This document shows, one piece after another, positions 47,134-55,762 of a stretch of DNA of 64,000 nucleotides. The stretch's first letter is position 1. Every line of letters begins with the position of its first letter. The stretch is taken from the NCBI GenBank assembly GCA_947174015.1, contig CAMWHJ010000003.1, positions 18,522-82,521 on the forward strand, given 5' to 3'. This DNA comes from an uncultured Lachnospiraceae bacterium. Its GTDB lineage: Bacteria; Bacillota; Clostridia; Lachnospirales; Lachnospiraceae. The notes under the pieces were generated by a model. The model saw only the letters and a list, made by a program, of their open reading frames with translations. It did no database searches and was not told the origin of the DNA. Position numbers and translations under genes: made by a program.

Positions 47134-49788
47134 TTATCCATTTTCCCGCAGCCGTTCCACAATGGACTTTTTTGATACAAAGTGGTACACTGCCAATGGC
47201 AATACCATACCCAAAAGAAGGAATGCCGGAGCAACCAATAGGATGGGCAGTATGGTAAATTTATAACGAAAGAACCAGAACATATTTTCCATCAAATGTC
47301 CTGCCAATGGTTCCATCACCAGAGACAAAATCAAGGAAAACAGAATGGCTGCCACACTATAGAATACCCCTTCATACACAAGCATGGTCTTTAGCTGCTT
47401 TCCTGTCATGCCCACTGACTGAAGCATGGCAAATTCTCGTCTGCGGCTGAGAATCCCTGTGAGAATTCCATTAAAGAAATTCAATATTCCAATCACTCCC
47501 ACCACAAAACTCAGCACGCCCCCCAGTAACAGAAACATATCACGAAACCCCTCAAAATCCTCACGCACCAGTGCTTTACTCTCATACATGATCTCAGAAG
47601 ACTCTCCCTTGGTATACTCTGCCAAAAACGCTTCTGCCTGCTTTTCTGCCTCCTCATTAGGTGTATCAAACACATATACAAGTGGATATATGTCCTCCCC
47701 GCTATCTTTTCGCAAAGCTTCACCTGTCAATACGGCTTCCAATCCTCCTATGCTGAAACGATATCCCATATCATACGGAACATTCACCACTGCACAAACC
47801 GTATATTCCACATCATGGAACTTAACAATACGATACTCCACAAATTCAGCCGGTGTTTCCTCGGTGCATAATTCTCCTGTACGACTGTCATAAAAGTGTC
47901 CTTCCTCCACATACGTCACGGTAAATTTGGAACCAACCTCAGGGGAACTGCCATAGCGATTTCCGTAGTCATCCACAGGAGCAGCAATGGCAATGGCATG
48001 ATTGTCTGGATCGAACAGCGGAGTAATGTCCCCCTCAAAGACAGTTAATTTTTCCAACAAAGCTTCATCCAGTCCTTCCAACATAATATCCGCTTCATAC
48101 ATAGAATCACGTTGTGGTATACTAGACATTCTCATTTGAATCTCTTCCTCTGAGTAAAAATCAGAATAGAGTTTCTTATATTGCTCTTCTGGCATCCAAC
48201 ATTGAGCATCGATATTTTCAAAACCGGAATAAGCGGCACCAGCTATGGTCTGCTGAGTGTTTTCCTGAATCTCTTTTATCACATCCTCCGACAGTGCTGC
48301 ATTTGTGCTGCCCCCGTTATAGCGAAAATACTCTGTGGTTCCCAGCACAAAATCTGAACTCAATTGTTTGCTCAAATATTTTTCCATATCAAAGCCGCCG
48401 GTAAAAGAATATACACAGTTCAGCAAAATGACTGCCAAAGAAAGAGAGACCACCACAAGAACCAACTTTGTCCTGCTGCGATCTAAATTTGCAATTGCCA
48501 TCTGAAACACCGTGGCTCCCTTTGTGGTATGCCTTTTCTTTCTCTTGATAGTTGTCTCTGTGTAACGGACTGCCTCCACAGGTGATATTTTTGCTGCCAT
48601 TCTTCCCGGACGGCTACAGGAAAACAGCACTGTTATCAGTGAGAATAAAGTAGCACCTAAAAAGATAAGCGGCGAAACACTAAGTTTCACAACAGAGCCA
48701 AGTGTGGTAGACGACATTACTGCTGGAAGCAGCAGTGCACCCACACCATATCCGCCCAAAAGCCCAAAGGGGATACCAAGTATCGAAAGGCAGCATGCCT
48801 GCCAACGAATTATTTTCTCTATCTGCTTTGGTGTGGTGCCTATGGTTTTTAACAGCCCATAAAACCGGACATCATTGCTGACAGAAATTCGAAAAATGTT
48901 GTATATAATCAAATAACCAGTAAAAACCACCAGCAGAAGAAATGCCACAATGGATGCCACAAGACCCAGATCCAGATTAGCCCCTGCTTCCGATGCCGTA
49001 TATCCCCAGTTTACACCGATACGGACACAGTTCTCTGCATCTCTTTCCTCCCACTGATAGCCCAAATCTGTGTCTATATTCTCCATCACACCTTGAATAT
49101 TAATACTGGAAGCCAACATCACATTCATATCCTTGCGAAAAGAGCTGCCGCCTGCCGCAATATGCTCTGCTTCCACCTGCTGTGCATAGAATTCTGAGAT
49201 ATTAATATAATGCACCGGAGACAGAGTATCATAGTTCCAAAAACCCACCAGCGTAAATACATCTGTGCGTTCCTCCGTGGTTCCTGTTCCCTGCTTATCT
49301 TCCTGTTGATAAGTCAAAATGATCTGCTCTCCTAATTTTGCCGGAACTCCAAGTTTTTCCAGTGCTTTGGTGTCCATGGCAATTTCATTTCTTTCTTCCG
49401 GCATCCGTCCTGTGGTGGGCACGGCATAAGACCATTTGGTACAATTTGCATCCATCCAGCTAATCTCTGCGGGAATTTTTGCAAAGGGTTCCTCTGTACA
49501 AAAGCCGATTGTCTGACGAAGTCCATATTCCTTTATTTTAGAATGGGAAGAAAGTGCTGTTATCTTTTCCTCATCTACATCCTTAAAGGTACCATGGCAA
49601 TATCCCCCTGTCTGCCGGAAACTGTATTCCTCATAGCTGGAATTTAAAGACATTGCAATGGTAAACAGTGCGGTAAATAAAAGTGTAGTCAATGCAATGG
49701 CAAACACTGCAATCAAATTGCGCATCTGTGATGCTTTTAACTGCCTTAAGCTCAAATGGCGGATACAGCTTTGATTCTTTACTTTCAT
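47134..49788 (-). CDS. FtsX-domain ABC transporter permease
   Basis: 884 residues, large two-FtsX-domain form. First helix near residue 30 (VFAIALTTLLFTALFTIAMS), a big extracytoplasmic loop, a three-helix FtsX core (LVASIVAFLLLVVFTGYLII onward), a second extracytoplasmic region, and a second core at the C-terminus (GILNFFNGILTGILSRRREF, MLQSVGMTGKQLKTM). With the ATPase it forms a MacB/YtrF-like export or mechanotransmission system. No sensor kinase/regulator pair adjoins, unlike BceAB loci. Confidence 0.88.
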   Translation of the reverse strand: MKVKNQSCIRHLSLRQLKASQMRNLIAVFAIALTTLLFTALFTIAMSLNSSYEEYSFRQTGGYCHGTFKDVDEEKITALSSHSKIKEYGLRQTIGFCTEEPFAKIPAEISWMDANCTKWSYAVPTTGRMPEERNEIAMDTKALEKLGVPAKLGEQIILTYQQEDKQGTGTTEERTDVFTLVGFWNYDTLSPVHYINISEFYAQQVEAEHIAAGGSSFRKDMNVMLASSINIQGVMENIDTDLGYQWEERDAENCVRIGVNWGYTASEAGANLDLGLVASIVAFLLLVVFTGYLIIYNIFRISVSNDVRFYGLLKTIGTTPKQIEKIIRWQACCLSILGIPFGLLGGYGVGALLLPAVMSSTTLGSVVKLSVSPLIFLGATLFSLITVLFSCSRPGRMAAKISPVEAVRYTETTIKRKKRHTTKGATVFQMAIANLDRSRTKLVLVVVSLSLAVILLNCVYSFTGGFDMEKYLSKQLSSDFVLGTTEYFRYNGGSTNAALSEDVIKEIQENTQQTIAGAAYSGFENIDAQCWMPEEQYKKLYSDFYSEEEIQMRMSSIPQRDSMYEADIMLEGLDEALLEKLTVFEGDITPLFDPDNHAIAIAAPVDDYGNRYGSSPEVGSKFTVTYVEEGHFYDSRTGELCTEETPAEFVEYRIVKFHDVEYTVCAVVNVPYDMGYRFSIGGLEAVLTGEALRKDSGEDIYPLVYVFDTPNEEAEKQAEAFLAEYTKGESSEIMYESKALVREDFEGFRDMFLLLGGVLSFVVGVIGILNFFNGILTGILSRRREFAMLQSVGMTGKQLKTMLVYEGVFYSVAAILFSLILSLVMEPLAGHLMENMFWFFRYKFTILPILLVAPAFLLLGMVLPLAVYHFVSKKSIVERLRENG

Positions 49789-49800
49789 GGCTGCACCTCC

Positions 49801-50472
49801 CTAATTCCGCTTTATGATTCTGCCGTCTTCAATGCGAATAATGCGGTCAGCAAGCTGGGCAATTTCCTCATTATGCGTAATCATGACAATGGTCTGGAAA
49901 AATTTCTCACTGGTAACCTTCAAAAGCCCCAGTACATCCTGACTGGTCTTGCTGTCCAGATTTCCTGTGGGTTCATCTGCAAGAATAATGGCAGGCTTGG
50001 ATGCCAACGCTCTTGCAATGGCAACACGCTGCTGCTGACCACCGGACAGATTATTTGGCAGATTGTCAAGCTTGCCGGCAAGTCCCAGCGTTTCGATAAT
50101 ACTGTCAATATATGATTTATCCGGCTTCATGCCATCTAACTGTACCGGAAGCAAAATATTTTCATATACGTTCAACACTGGCACAAGATTGTAGTTTTGA
50201 AACACAAAACCGATTTTTCTCCGCCGAAAAATGGTTAATTCTTCATCCTTCAAAGAAAAAATCTCTTTTCCGTCTACGGTTACGGTACCGGAAGTGGGGC
50301 GATCCAATCCTCCCAGCATATGTAGTAAGGTGGATTTTCCGCTTCCCGAAGTTCCTACAATAGCAATAAATTCCCCCTTTTCCACAGAAAGCTCTACTCC
50401 GTCCAGCGCATGTACTGCTGTCTCGCCTTCTCCGTAAATCTTTTTCAGTTGCACTGTGGTTAATATTGACAC
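49801..50472 (-). CDS. ABC transporter ATP-binding protein (MacB/LolD type)
   Basis: 223 residues. Walker A GTSGSGKSTLLHMLGGLD, Q-loop FVFQNYNLVP, signature LSGGQQQRVAIARAL, Walker B IILADEPTGNLDSKTS. Powers the permease encoded 12 bp downstream. The track start at 50490 contains the ribosome site: GGAGG lies 7 bases before a GTG at 50472, which I take as the start. A 114-bp palindromic element begins 22 bp upstream. Confidence 0.93.
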   Translation of the reverse strand: MSILTTVQLKKIYGEGETAVHALDGVELSVEKGEFIAIVGTSGSGKSTLLHMLGGLDRPTSGTVTVDGKEIFSLKDEELTIFRRRKIGFVFQNYNLVPVLNVYENILLPVQLDGMKPDKSYIDSIIETLGLAGKLDNLPNNLSGGQQQRVAIARALASKPAIILADEPTGNLDSKTSQDVLGLLKVTSEKFFQTIVMITHNEEIAQLADRIIRIEDGRIIKRN

Positions 50473-50494
50473 AATAATTCCTCCAATCAAAAAA

Positions 50495-50608
50495 ATGTAT
50501 TGTAAAGTAAGCCTTGATGACAGGCTTGGTAGTCTGCTGAATTTGCCTATATCTGAATAAATTCGATATAGGCAAATTCAGCGACCACTTTATTCTTTTA
50601 CAATACAT
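50495..50608. repeat. 114-bp nested palindromic element before the ABC operon
   Basis: Ends ATGTATTGTAAA / TTTACAATACAT are perfect inverted repeats. Inside, GCTGAATTTGCCTATATC (50536-50553) and its perfect 18-bp complement (50565-50582) form a hairpin with an 11-base loop. Either a small non-autonomous element with terminal repeats or a leader hairpin controlling the ABC operon. Confidence 0.7.
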
Positions 50609-50758
50609 ATTATTGCACACAAATCTTTCCAAAATCTTTCCAAAGAAAAATAAATTGTGACAGTTTTGTAAGAATGGGGGAGAGTTTTGTAGATTTTGTT
50701 TCTTTTCAGAATTTGTTGTATGTTTTTAGATTCCCTTCTTTTAGGGCTTTAGAAGGAG

Positions 50759-50773
50759 TTGAGGATACTATTT
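50759..50773. repeat. 15-bp direct repeat, left copy (att-like)
   Basis: TTGAGGATACTATTT, identical to 51866-51880. The two copies bracket the xis/int scar, as attachment-site cores would. Confidence 0.6.
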
Positions 50774-50816
50774 GAAAACGATATGTTTTCAAATGGTTTT
50801 GTATTTTTCGGTGAAT

Positions 50817-50871
50817 CTGTGTAAAAGCTGTGTAAAATGGGGCTGTGTTCTGTGTACGATTCTGTGTAAAA
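50817..50871. repeat. Cluster of CTGTGTAAAA repeats
   Basis: Exact copies at 50817, 50828 and 50862, with two partial CTGTGT copies at 50843 and 50850. Placed between the att-like repeat and the end of int, where arm-type integrase sites lie in Tn916-like elements. Confidence 0.5.
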
Positions 50872-50985
50872 AGCGAAGTATTTTCAGAGAATTGTTCCCT
50901 TGTTTCGTCTTACTCTACTATCTTATCATCAGCCTTCGCAAATAGAACACAGATAACAGATACAAACCATTTGAAGTTGGAAATC

Positions 50986-51690
50986 TCAAGAAACCTTGAA
51001 CATATTGCCGTTGTTGTCATTTTCTATGTCTTTGCTTACATTCCGCACAGCATCCAGCTTGTCCATCTCATCACGCATACGTTTTTCGTCCACATGGTTA
51101 TAAACTTTCATGGTAAGTGCCAGATTTTGGTGTCCCATAATCTCCTGTAAGGTTCTCTGATCCATACCCTTTTCTGCCATACGGGTGCAAGCAGTGTGCC
51201 GGAGTATGTGGGTAGAAATGTTCGGCAATAGTTCCGGTTCGGTATCTGTCTTAATGGCATTTGCAATCTTTCTAGCATTGCACTCATACACAATACGATG
51301 AATCAGCAAATCCAATCTCCCAGCATTTAGTAGCTGTCCATCCTCTCTCAGAAATACAAAACCACTATGACCATCTACGGTATGGTTTTCCAATAAGCCA
51401 GCTTTTTGCATCTGTTTTTTCTGCATTTTCAATGCCTGCAATACTCGCATACTTAACGGAACCTTTCGGATGCTTTTGATGGTCTTTGGATCTGTTACCT
51501 GAAAACGCCTCTCATCATTTTCATCCAACTCATAGATAAGCTGATGGTCAATCTTAATGAAGCGCTTATGAAAATCCACATCTGACCAAGTCAAACCAAT
51601 ACTCTCTCCGCAGCGGCACCCCGTCTCAAAAAAGAATACGAACAGATTATAATACCAATTTAATTCCTGACTGTGTTCTACAAGTATCTC
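50986..51690 (-). pseudogene. Truncated tyrosine recombinase (integrase), C-terminal part
   Basis: About 235 codons of a Tn916-type integrase. The catalytic domain is preserved: ETGCRCGESIGLTWSDVDF (catalytic Arg), ISTHILRHTACTRMAEKG (His-x2-Arg), LQEIMGHQNLALTMKVYNHV (His/Trp position and Tyr). The N-terminal arm-binding and core-binding domains are absent; the frame runs straight into the start of an excisionase gene in another frame. The track start (TTG at 51594) is only the first possible codon, not a real start. Probably non-functional for integration. Confidence 0.85.
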
Positions 51691-51812
51691 GCCGCTTCTT
51701 CTACGGATAGGGTGTATTTTTGCCAGAGGGGAATTTCTTCTGGAGCAGTTTTTCTTCCACTGCTTGTATCTGCTTTGTTTGTTAATGGAATTATTTTGTC
51801 TTCTTTGCTCAT
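51678..51812 (-). pseudogene. Truncated excisionase (Xis), N-terminal part
   Basis: ATG at 51812 with GAGGAG ahead, encoding 44 residues that include IPLWQKYTLSVEEAARY, the start of Tn916-family Xis. A TAG then ends the frame at 51678, where int sequence takes over in another frame. The missing end of xis and start of int point to one deletion of several hundred bases. Too short for the ORF track. Confidence 0.75.
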
Positions 51813-51865
51813 GGTGTATCTCTCCTCAAACTTGATTTTCTTGTTGTTACGATATCTTGGCTGAT

Positions 51866-51880
51866 TTGAGGATACTATTT
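51866..51880. repeat. 15-bp direct repeat, right copy (att-like)
   Basis: TTGAGGATACTATTT, same orientation as 50759-50773. Confidence 0.6.
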
Positions 51881-51905
51881 TTGATGGGGTTTGAACAGTG
51901 CGTGA

Positions 51906-51948
51906 GATGGTGGTTTTGAGGAAGAAAATACCATGGGATGGTGGTTTT
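51906..51948. repeat. Pair of GATGGTGGTTTT repeats
   Basis: Two exact 12-mers at 51906 and 51937, 31 bp apart (about three helical turns), just outside the right att-like copy; possible second set of recombinase arm sites. Confidence 0.4.
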
Positions 51949-51973
51949 ATACATTGCTACACCTATTACTACT

Positions 51974-52012
51974 AAAAGACAGGATAACCTCATTTTGAGG
52001 TCCCTGTCTTTT
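51974..52012. terminator. Bidirectional terminator
   Basis: AAAAGACAGG / CCTGTCTTTT with an inner ACCTCA-TTTT-TGAGGT stem, 33 bp behind the stop of the Rpn-like gene. Confidence 0.8.
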
Positions 52013-52045
52013 CTGTTTAATTAATATATCTTTTAATAATTCTTC

Positions 52046-52852
52046 TCAAACTGGTTGCAAAACCTTAACTGCTTTCACTTCCTCTACCGTCAAGCCTGAA
52101 CATTGTGCAATCTCTTCCAATGTTAATTTACCATTGTTTAATAGATTTTTTGCAATCTCTATTCGCTCTTCTCTCATTTCTTTTGCTACAATATCTTCTA
52201 CAATCTTACACATAAATCTTTGTCCCTCCTTGTCTGTCTTGAAATATCTGGCACGGTCTGCCAATTCTTTATAATTCATATCTTCCGGATTCGTACAACT
52301 GAAGTCATGCATCAGTTTTCCTAGTGGTGTGTTATCTTTAATTTGTCCATTCACATATATAATATGTGCATCATCTCCAAAAAGCTCCCCTGTTTCTTCA
52401 ATTCTTCTATCTATATGGTATATCGGCAAATTCCCTTTCAAAACATCACTTTCCGTAATAAAAATCACATAAATTTCCGGCAAATACTCTGTATCATCTC
52501 CTGGAAGAATGGCGTTAGCATCCATAATACTGCTATTATATCTTGCCCTCTTTGGTTTTGCCCCAGAAGATGCACGCTGTGTTTCCACATCATACTGTTT
52601 AGCTGCACGGTCAACTGCTGTCACATCCATTCGTATAGAACGCCCTTGTAAATTCTTTATACCTATCTGTGTGCGTGCTTTTTCTACCACCAGTTCATTA
52701 TCATTCATAATAATACGCAAAACCAGTTCAATGCCTTCCTTATAATCCTCAAAACACTTAGTCATGAAGTCATCATCAAAATAGCACATTTCTTGAATCC
52801 GATCTAAAATATATTGTCTTTTCTGTTCGCTGCTTTGTTTTTTATCTGCCAA
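52046..52852 (-). CDS. Rpn-like PD-(D/E)XK nuclease family protein
   Basis: 268 residues. The nuclease motif is seen in RMDVTAVDRAAKQYDVETQR: an Asp, then Glu-x-Gln in place of Glu-x-Lys, as in the Rpn/PDDEXK_2 family of recombination-promoting nucleases (often annotated as transposase). YLPEIYVIFITESD and the C-terminal helix-turn-helix-like ending (TLEEIAQCSGLTVEEVKAV) are typical. TTG start with AGGTAGGTG ahead. It lies between the integrase scar and gajB on the same strand; not known to be part of Gabija. Confidence 0.75.
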   Translation of the reverse strand: MADKKQSSEQKRQYILDRIQEMCYFDDDFMTKCFEDYKEGIELVLRIIMNDNELVVEKARTQIGIKNLQGRSIRMDVTAVDRAAKQYDVETQRASSGAKPKRARYNSSIMDANAILPGDDTEYLPEIYVIFITESDVLKGNLPIYHIDRRIEETGELFGDDAHIIYVNGQIKDNTPLGKLMHDFSCTNPEDMNYKELADRARYFKTDKEGQRFMCKIVEDIVAKEMREERIEIAKNLLNNGKLTLEEIAQCSGLTVEEVKAVKVLQPV

Positions 52853-52945
52853 CTAATGCACCTACCTTTGTCCGTTTTCATTATCTTACCATGCAATGCC
52901 CAATAAGACAATGGAATTTTAAAATAAATGGAATCCACATTTTAA

Positions 52946-54085
52946 TCAAACACTTGTCACATAATCCAAAACCCCTATTGTATGTTCTCCGATATTTAGC
53001 ACGCCTTTTTTCCATTTATCATTTTCTGCTGGTAATTTATCCAAAACAAATGCAATGCTGTATTTTGCCCTTGTTGCTGCTACATAATATTTTTGTGGAC
53101 TTTTTAACACTTTTCCCTTAAGTAAAAAATCTTTAAAAGGTCCATTCGGAAATATTATTACTCGCTCAAATGTCATTCCTTTGCATTCACCAAAATTATA
53201 AGACAAATATATTCCTGTATCTGTCTTCTTATCATATCTCAATACAGTTGGTAAAAAATAATTATAATATTCTGACAAATCATCTTTTGCAATTAAAATC
53301 ACACCATCATGTTCTGTTAGATCTAACATTGAAGTAGACATATTATTTTCATTAGAATAAACTTCATTTGCAAAACTACATATTTTACCATTAAACCTTC
53401 TACTTACGAGGTTCTTCTTTATTTCAGCAATACCCTCACTAACCATCTTTTCAAAAAACATCCATATATTCGTTCCTGTCATTTTTTTATTTTTTGTAGA
53501 ATTATTTGTTTTAAAAGTTGCTTGCTTATTATCACCAACACAAGTTACCGAAACATCCGATTTCATTAAAATTTCAATAATATTCAAATCATAGCCCGCC
53601 ATATCTTGCACCTCATCAATAAAGATATGACTATATATTTCTTGAAGTCGATTTATGACTCTAGAATTGCTAATACTGTCTAAATATACTATTAACTCAC
53701 TTGCAAAATTCGAACGAATATCTCCATGTGAATTTATATATCTTCCTTTGGTCCCTTTCTTTCCATAATTAATTTTTCCATACATCTCACTAAAATCCAA
53801 AGATTTAATCTCGTTGATATCAAATAGAAAAGATTGATACGGCTTTATCAATTCTCCTAATAAAAAAGTATACCAACTCATAACATCAATTTTATTACTT
53901 AAAACACCCATATTTTGTTTCTTAATCTCAGTTTTAATCGCATCAATGCCCCTGTTTGTATAACTGAGTATGAGAACTCGCTTTATTTTCGTTTCCTTCT
54001 CTGTAACCTTCAAGGCACTTTCACATAAACTGTATGTCTTTCCTGCTCCTGCTGCTTCAATTTTAATTATATTGTTTGATTGCAT
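52946..54085 (-). CDS. gajB: UvrD-like superfamily 1 helicase, Gabija GajB-like
   Basis: 379 residues. Walker A EAAGAGKTYS (11-19), motif II HIFIDEVQDMAGYD, motif III CVGDNKQATF, motif VI YYVAATRAKYSIAFV. Short for a UvrD protein (GajB in Bacillus cereus is near 490), so the inserted 1B/2B domains are small. It overlaps gajA by 23 bases, with GGAG inside the end of gajA. In Gabija, GajB is thought to sense or use nucleotides and DNA ends produced during phage replication and to trigger GajA. The assignment rests on the pairing with an OLD-type nuclease. Confidence 0.8.
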   Translation of the reverse strand: MQSNNIIKIEAAGAGKTYSLCESALKVTEKETKIKRVLILSYTNRGIDAIKTEIKKQNMGVLSNKIDVMSWYTFLLGELIKPYQSFLFDINEIKSLDFSEMYGKINYGKKGTKGRYINSHGDIRSNFASELIVYLDSISNSRVINRLQEIYSHIFIDEVQDMAGYDLNIIEILMKSDVSVTCVGDNKQATFKTNNSTKNKKMTGTNIWMFFEKMVSEGIAEIKKNLVSRRFNGKICSFANEVYSNENNMSTSMLDLTEHDGVILIAKDDLSEYYNYFLPTVLRYDKKTDTGIYLSYNFGECKGMTFERVIIFPNGPFKDFLLKGKVLKSPQKYYVAATRAKYSIAFVLDKLPAENDKWKKGVLNIGEHTIGVLDYVTSV

Positions 54086-55685
54086 TTTTAATATACTCCG
54101 GATAATTTATTTTTTCTGTACTATCAAAAACTCGTAATGCCCATTCAGCCTTATTATTTTTCATAAAATCCAAAACTGCCTGTTTCCCTTTAGATTTCAT
54201 GGAACCATTTTTAGATATTGCCTTCTTAAAAGTTTCTGTTGGCTCTCCATTTTCACAATTCACTGATAAAACACTTGGCTCAATTGTATTTAATGTCTCA
54301 TCTTCCTCATAGATAAACAGCAGATTGTCTTTGGTAAGATAATCGTTATATTTCTTTTTTATATGTTCATCTATATTTCCATCATTATCTGTCACAATAA
54401 CCACCTTTTTATTTAACATCGAAACAATATCACAATATCTTTTGAAAGCAAGCGAATCAACGACTATAATATCAATACCATCACTAATAGGAAGTTTTCC
54501 ATATTCATCCAAATATGCTCTTTGCATTATAAGCTCATCTGTCGGTCCTTCAACTAATATAACTTTTTCAGCTAATATAACTCTCAAAGTGTCATAACCA
54601 GGTAATTTCATGAAATACTTTTTTGTTTCTTCATTCAAATTTGACATTGGAAAAATCTCACCGCTGTTCATCAAATAAATTTTCCCTAAGTCTAATTTAT
54701 TCGCAACATAACTGCTATGTGTAGAAATAAAAACTTGTTTTCCTTCACTCTTAATCACATTTTTGATCAACTTAACCATATTAGTGAAAGATAAATTATT
54801 TTCTGGTTCTTCCATTAAAACAACATTTACCTGTTCTTTAGAATTTTTGATTGCCAATTCAATCTTAATAAAATTCTGCGTTCCAAATCCAACATTTTCA
54901 AACGGTATATCCTCCACCACAACCGACATCTGACGTTTCCATTCATCTACTCCATCTTCACGTAAATCAATCGTAATTCCCTTGTTATTCATTTGCACAT
55001 TTTCACGTACTGATTCATTTAATTGCTTAACAGCTCCATTTTCACGAAAAGAATGCCTACTTTTTCTATATGCAGTACTTAAATCCGTCTGCTCTTGTGA
55101 AGTCAAATAAGTAGTAATATTATCAGTCACAAAATGATCCATAACATATGAATAATCTTTTCTCGTTGTATCAATAACGCTTGCTTTTACTGGTGCAAAT
55201 CTAAAAGCTACCATGTCACCTTTGAAATATCGAAATGAAACAGAATACAGTTCAACTGGAATATCGTATACTTCCCCTGCTTTAAGCATTTGCTTATACG
55301 CATCCGCATATTCTTGATTAAGCGATAATTCCATTCTAATACCTGAACAATCTTCTCTTAATTCATTGTTTGTTCCTGCATACTTCTTATCGTCTAAATC
55401 CAGATATGCCTCTATGATAATTCGGGGTGGCTCCATAGGTTTACTTACAGTTTTTAATGATTCAATATACTGTTCTCTTTCTTTACAATTAAATATATTA
55501 GCTTTAATCTGTCTTTCAAATGCATAGCCATTTACTTTTCCTGTTGTCACAATAGATAAAGCCTCTAAAATTGTGCTTTTCCCAGAATCATTTTCCCCAA
55601 CAAAAATATTAATATCTTCATTCAAATTTATAACTGTATTTTCAATTGATTTATAATTTCTTATTAGCAATTTCCTTATTGTCAT
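54063..55685 (-). CDS. gajA: OLD-family ATP-dependent nuclease, Gabija GajA-like
   Basis: 540 residues. N-terminal ABC-type ATPase: FVGENDSGKSTILEAL (Walker A, near 32), VVLMEEPENNLSF (signature/Walker B, near 295). C-terminal TOPRIM nuclease: LVEGPTDELIMQRA (Glu) and VIVTDNDGNID (DxD). This order is that of class 2 OLD proteins and GajA, which nicks DNA at particular sites when nucleotide pools fall during infection. Starts 77 bp after hsdR; RBS GGAAAGG. A Gabija identification needs the helicase neighbour, which is present. Confidence 0.83.
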   Translation of the reverse strand: MTIRKLLIRNYKSIENTVINLNEDINIFVGENDSGKSTILEALSIVTTGKVNGYAFERQIKANIFNCKEREQYIESLKTVSKPMEPPRIIIEAYLDLDDKKYAGTNNELREDCSGIRMELSLNQEYADAYKQMLKAGEVYDIPVELYSVSFRYFKGDMVAFRFAPVKASVIDTTRKDYSYVMDHFVTDNITTYLTSQEQTDLSTAYRKSRHSFRENGAVKQLNESVRENVQMNNKGITIDLREDGVDEWKRQMSVVVEDIPFENVGFGTQNFIKIELAIKNSKEQVNVVLMEEPENNLSFTNMVKLIKNVIKSEGKQVFISTHSSYVANKLDLGKIYLMNSGEIFPMSNLNEETKKYFMKLPGYDTLRVILAEKVILVEGPTDELIMQRAYLDEYGKLPISDGIDIIVVDSLAFKRYCDIVSMLNKKVVIVTDNDGNIDEHIKKKYNDYLTKDNLLFIYEEDETLNTIEPSVLSVNCENGEPTETFKKAISKNGSMKSKGKQAVLDFMKNNKAEWALRVFDSTEKINYPEYIKNAIKQYN

Positions 55686-55762
55686 TTTAAACCCTTACCT
55701 TTCCTCGACTAAATTAAACCAGTAAACAATACTCTTAGCTGGTAAAATCTCAAAAATTTCTA

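Larger units (their letters stand above)
50609..50985. other. Intergenic region with att-like repeats
   Basis: No gene seen. Contains two tandem AAATCTTTCCAA-type repeats (50619-50644), one copy of the 15-bp direct repeat, the palindrome TTTGAAAAC/GTTTTCAAA (50771-50793) and the CTGTGTAAAA cluster; see separate entries. Confidence 0.5.
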
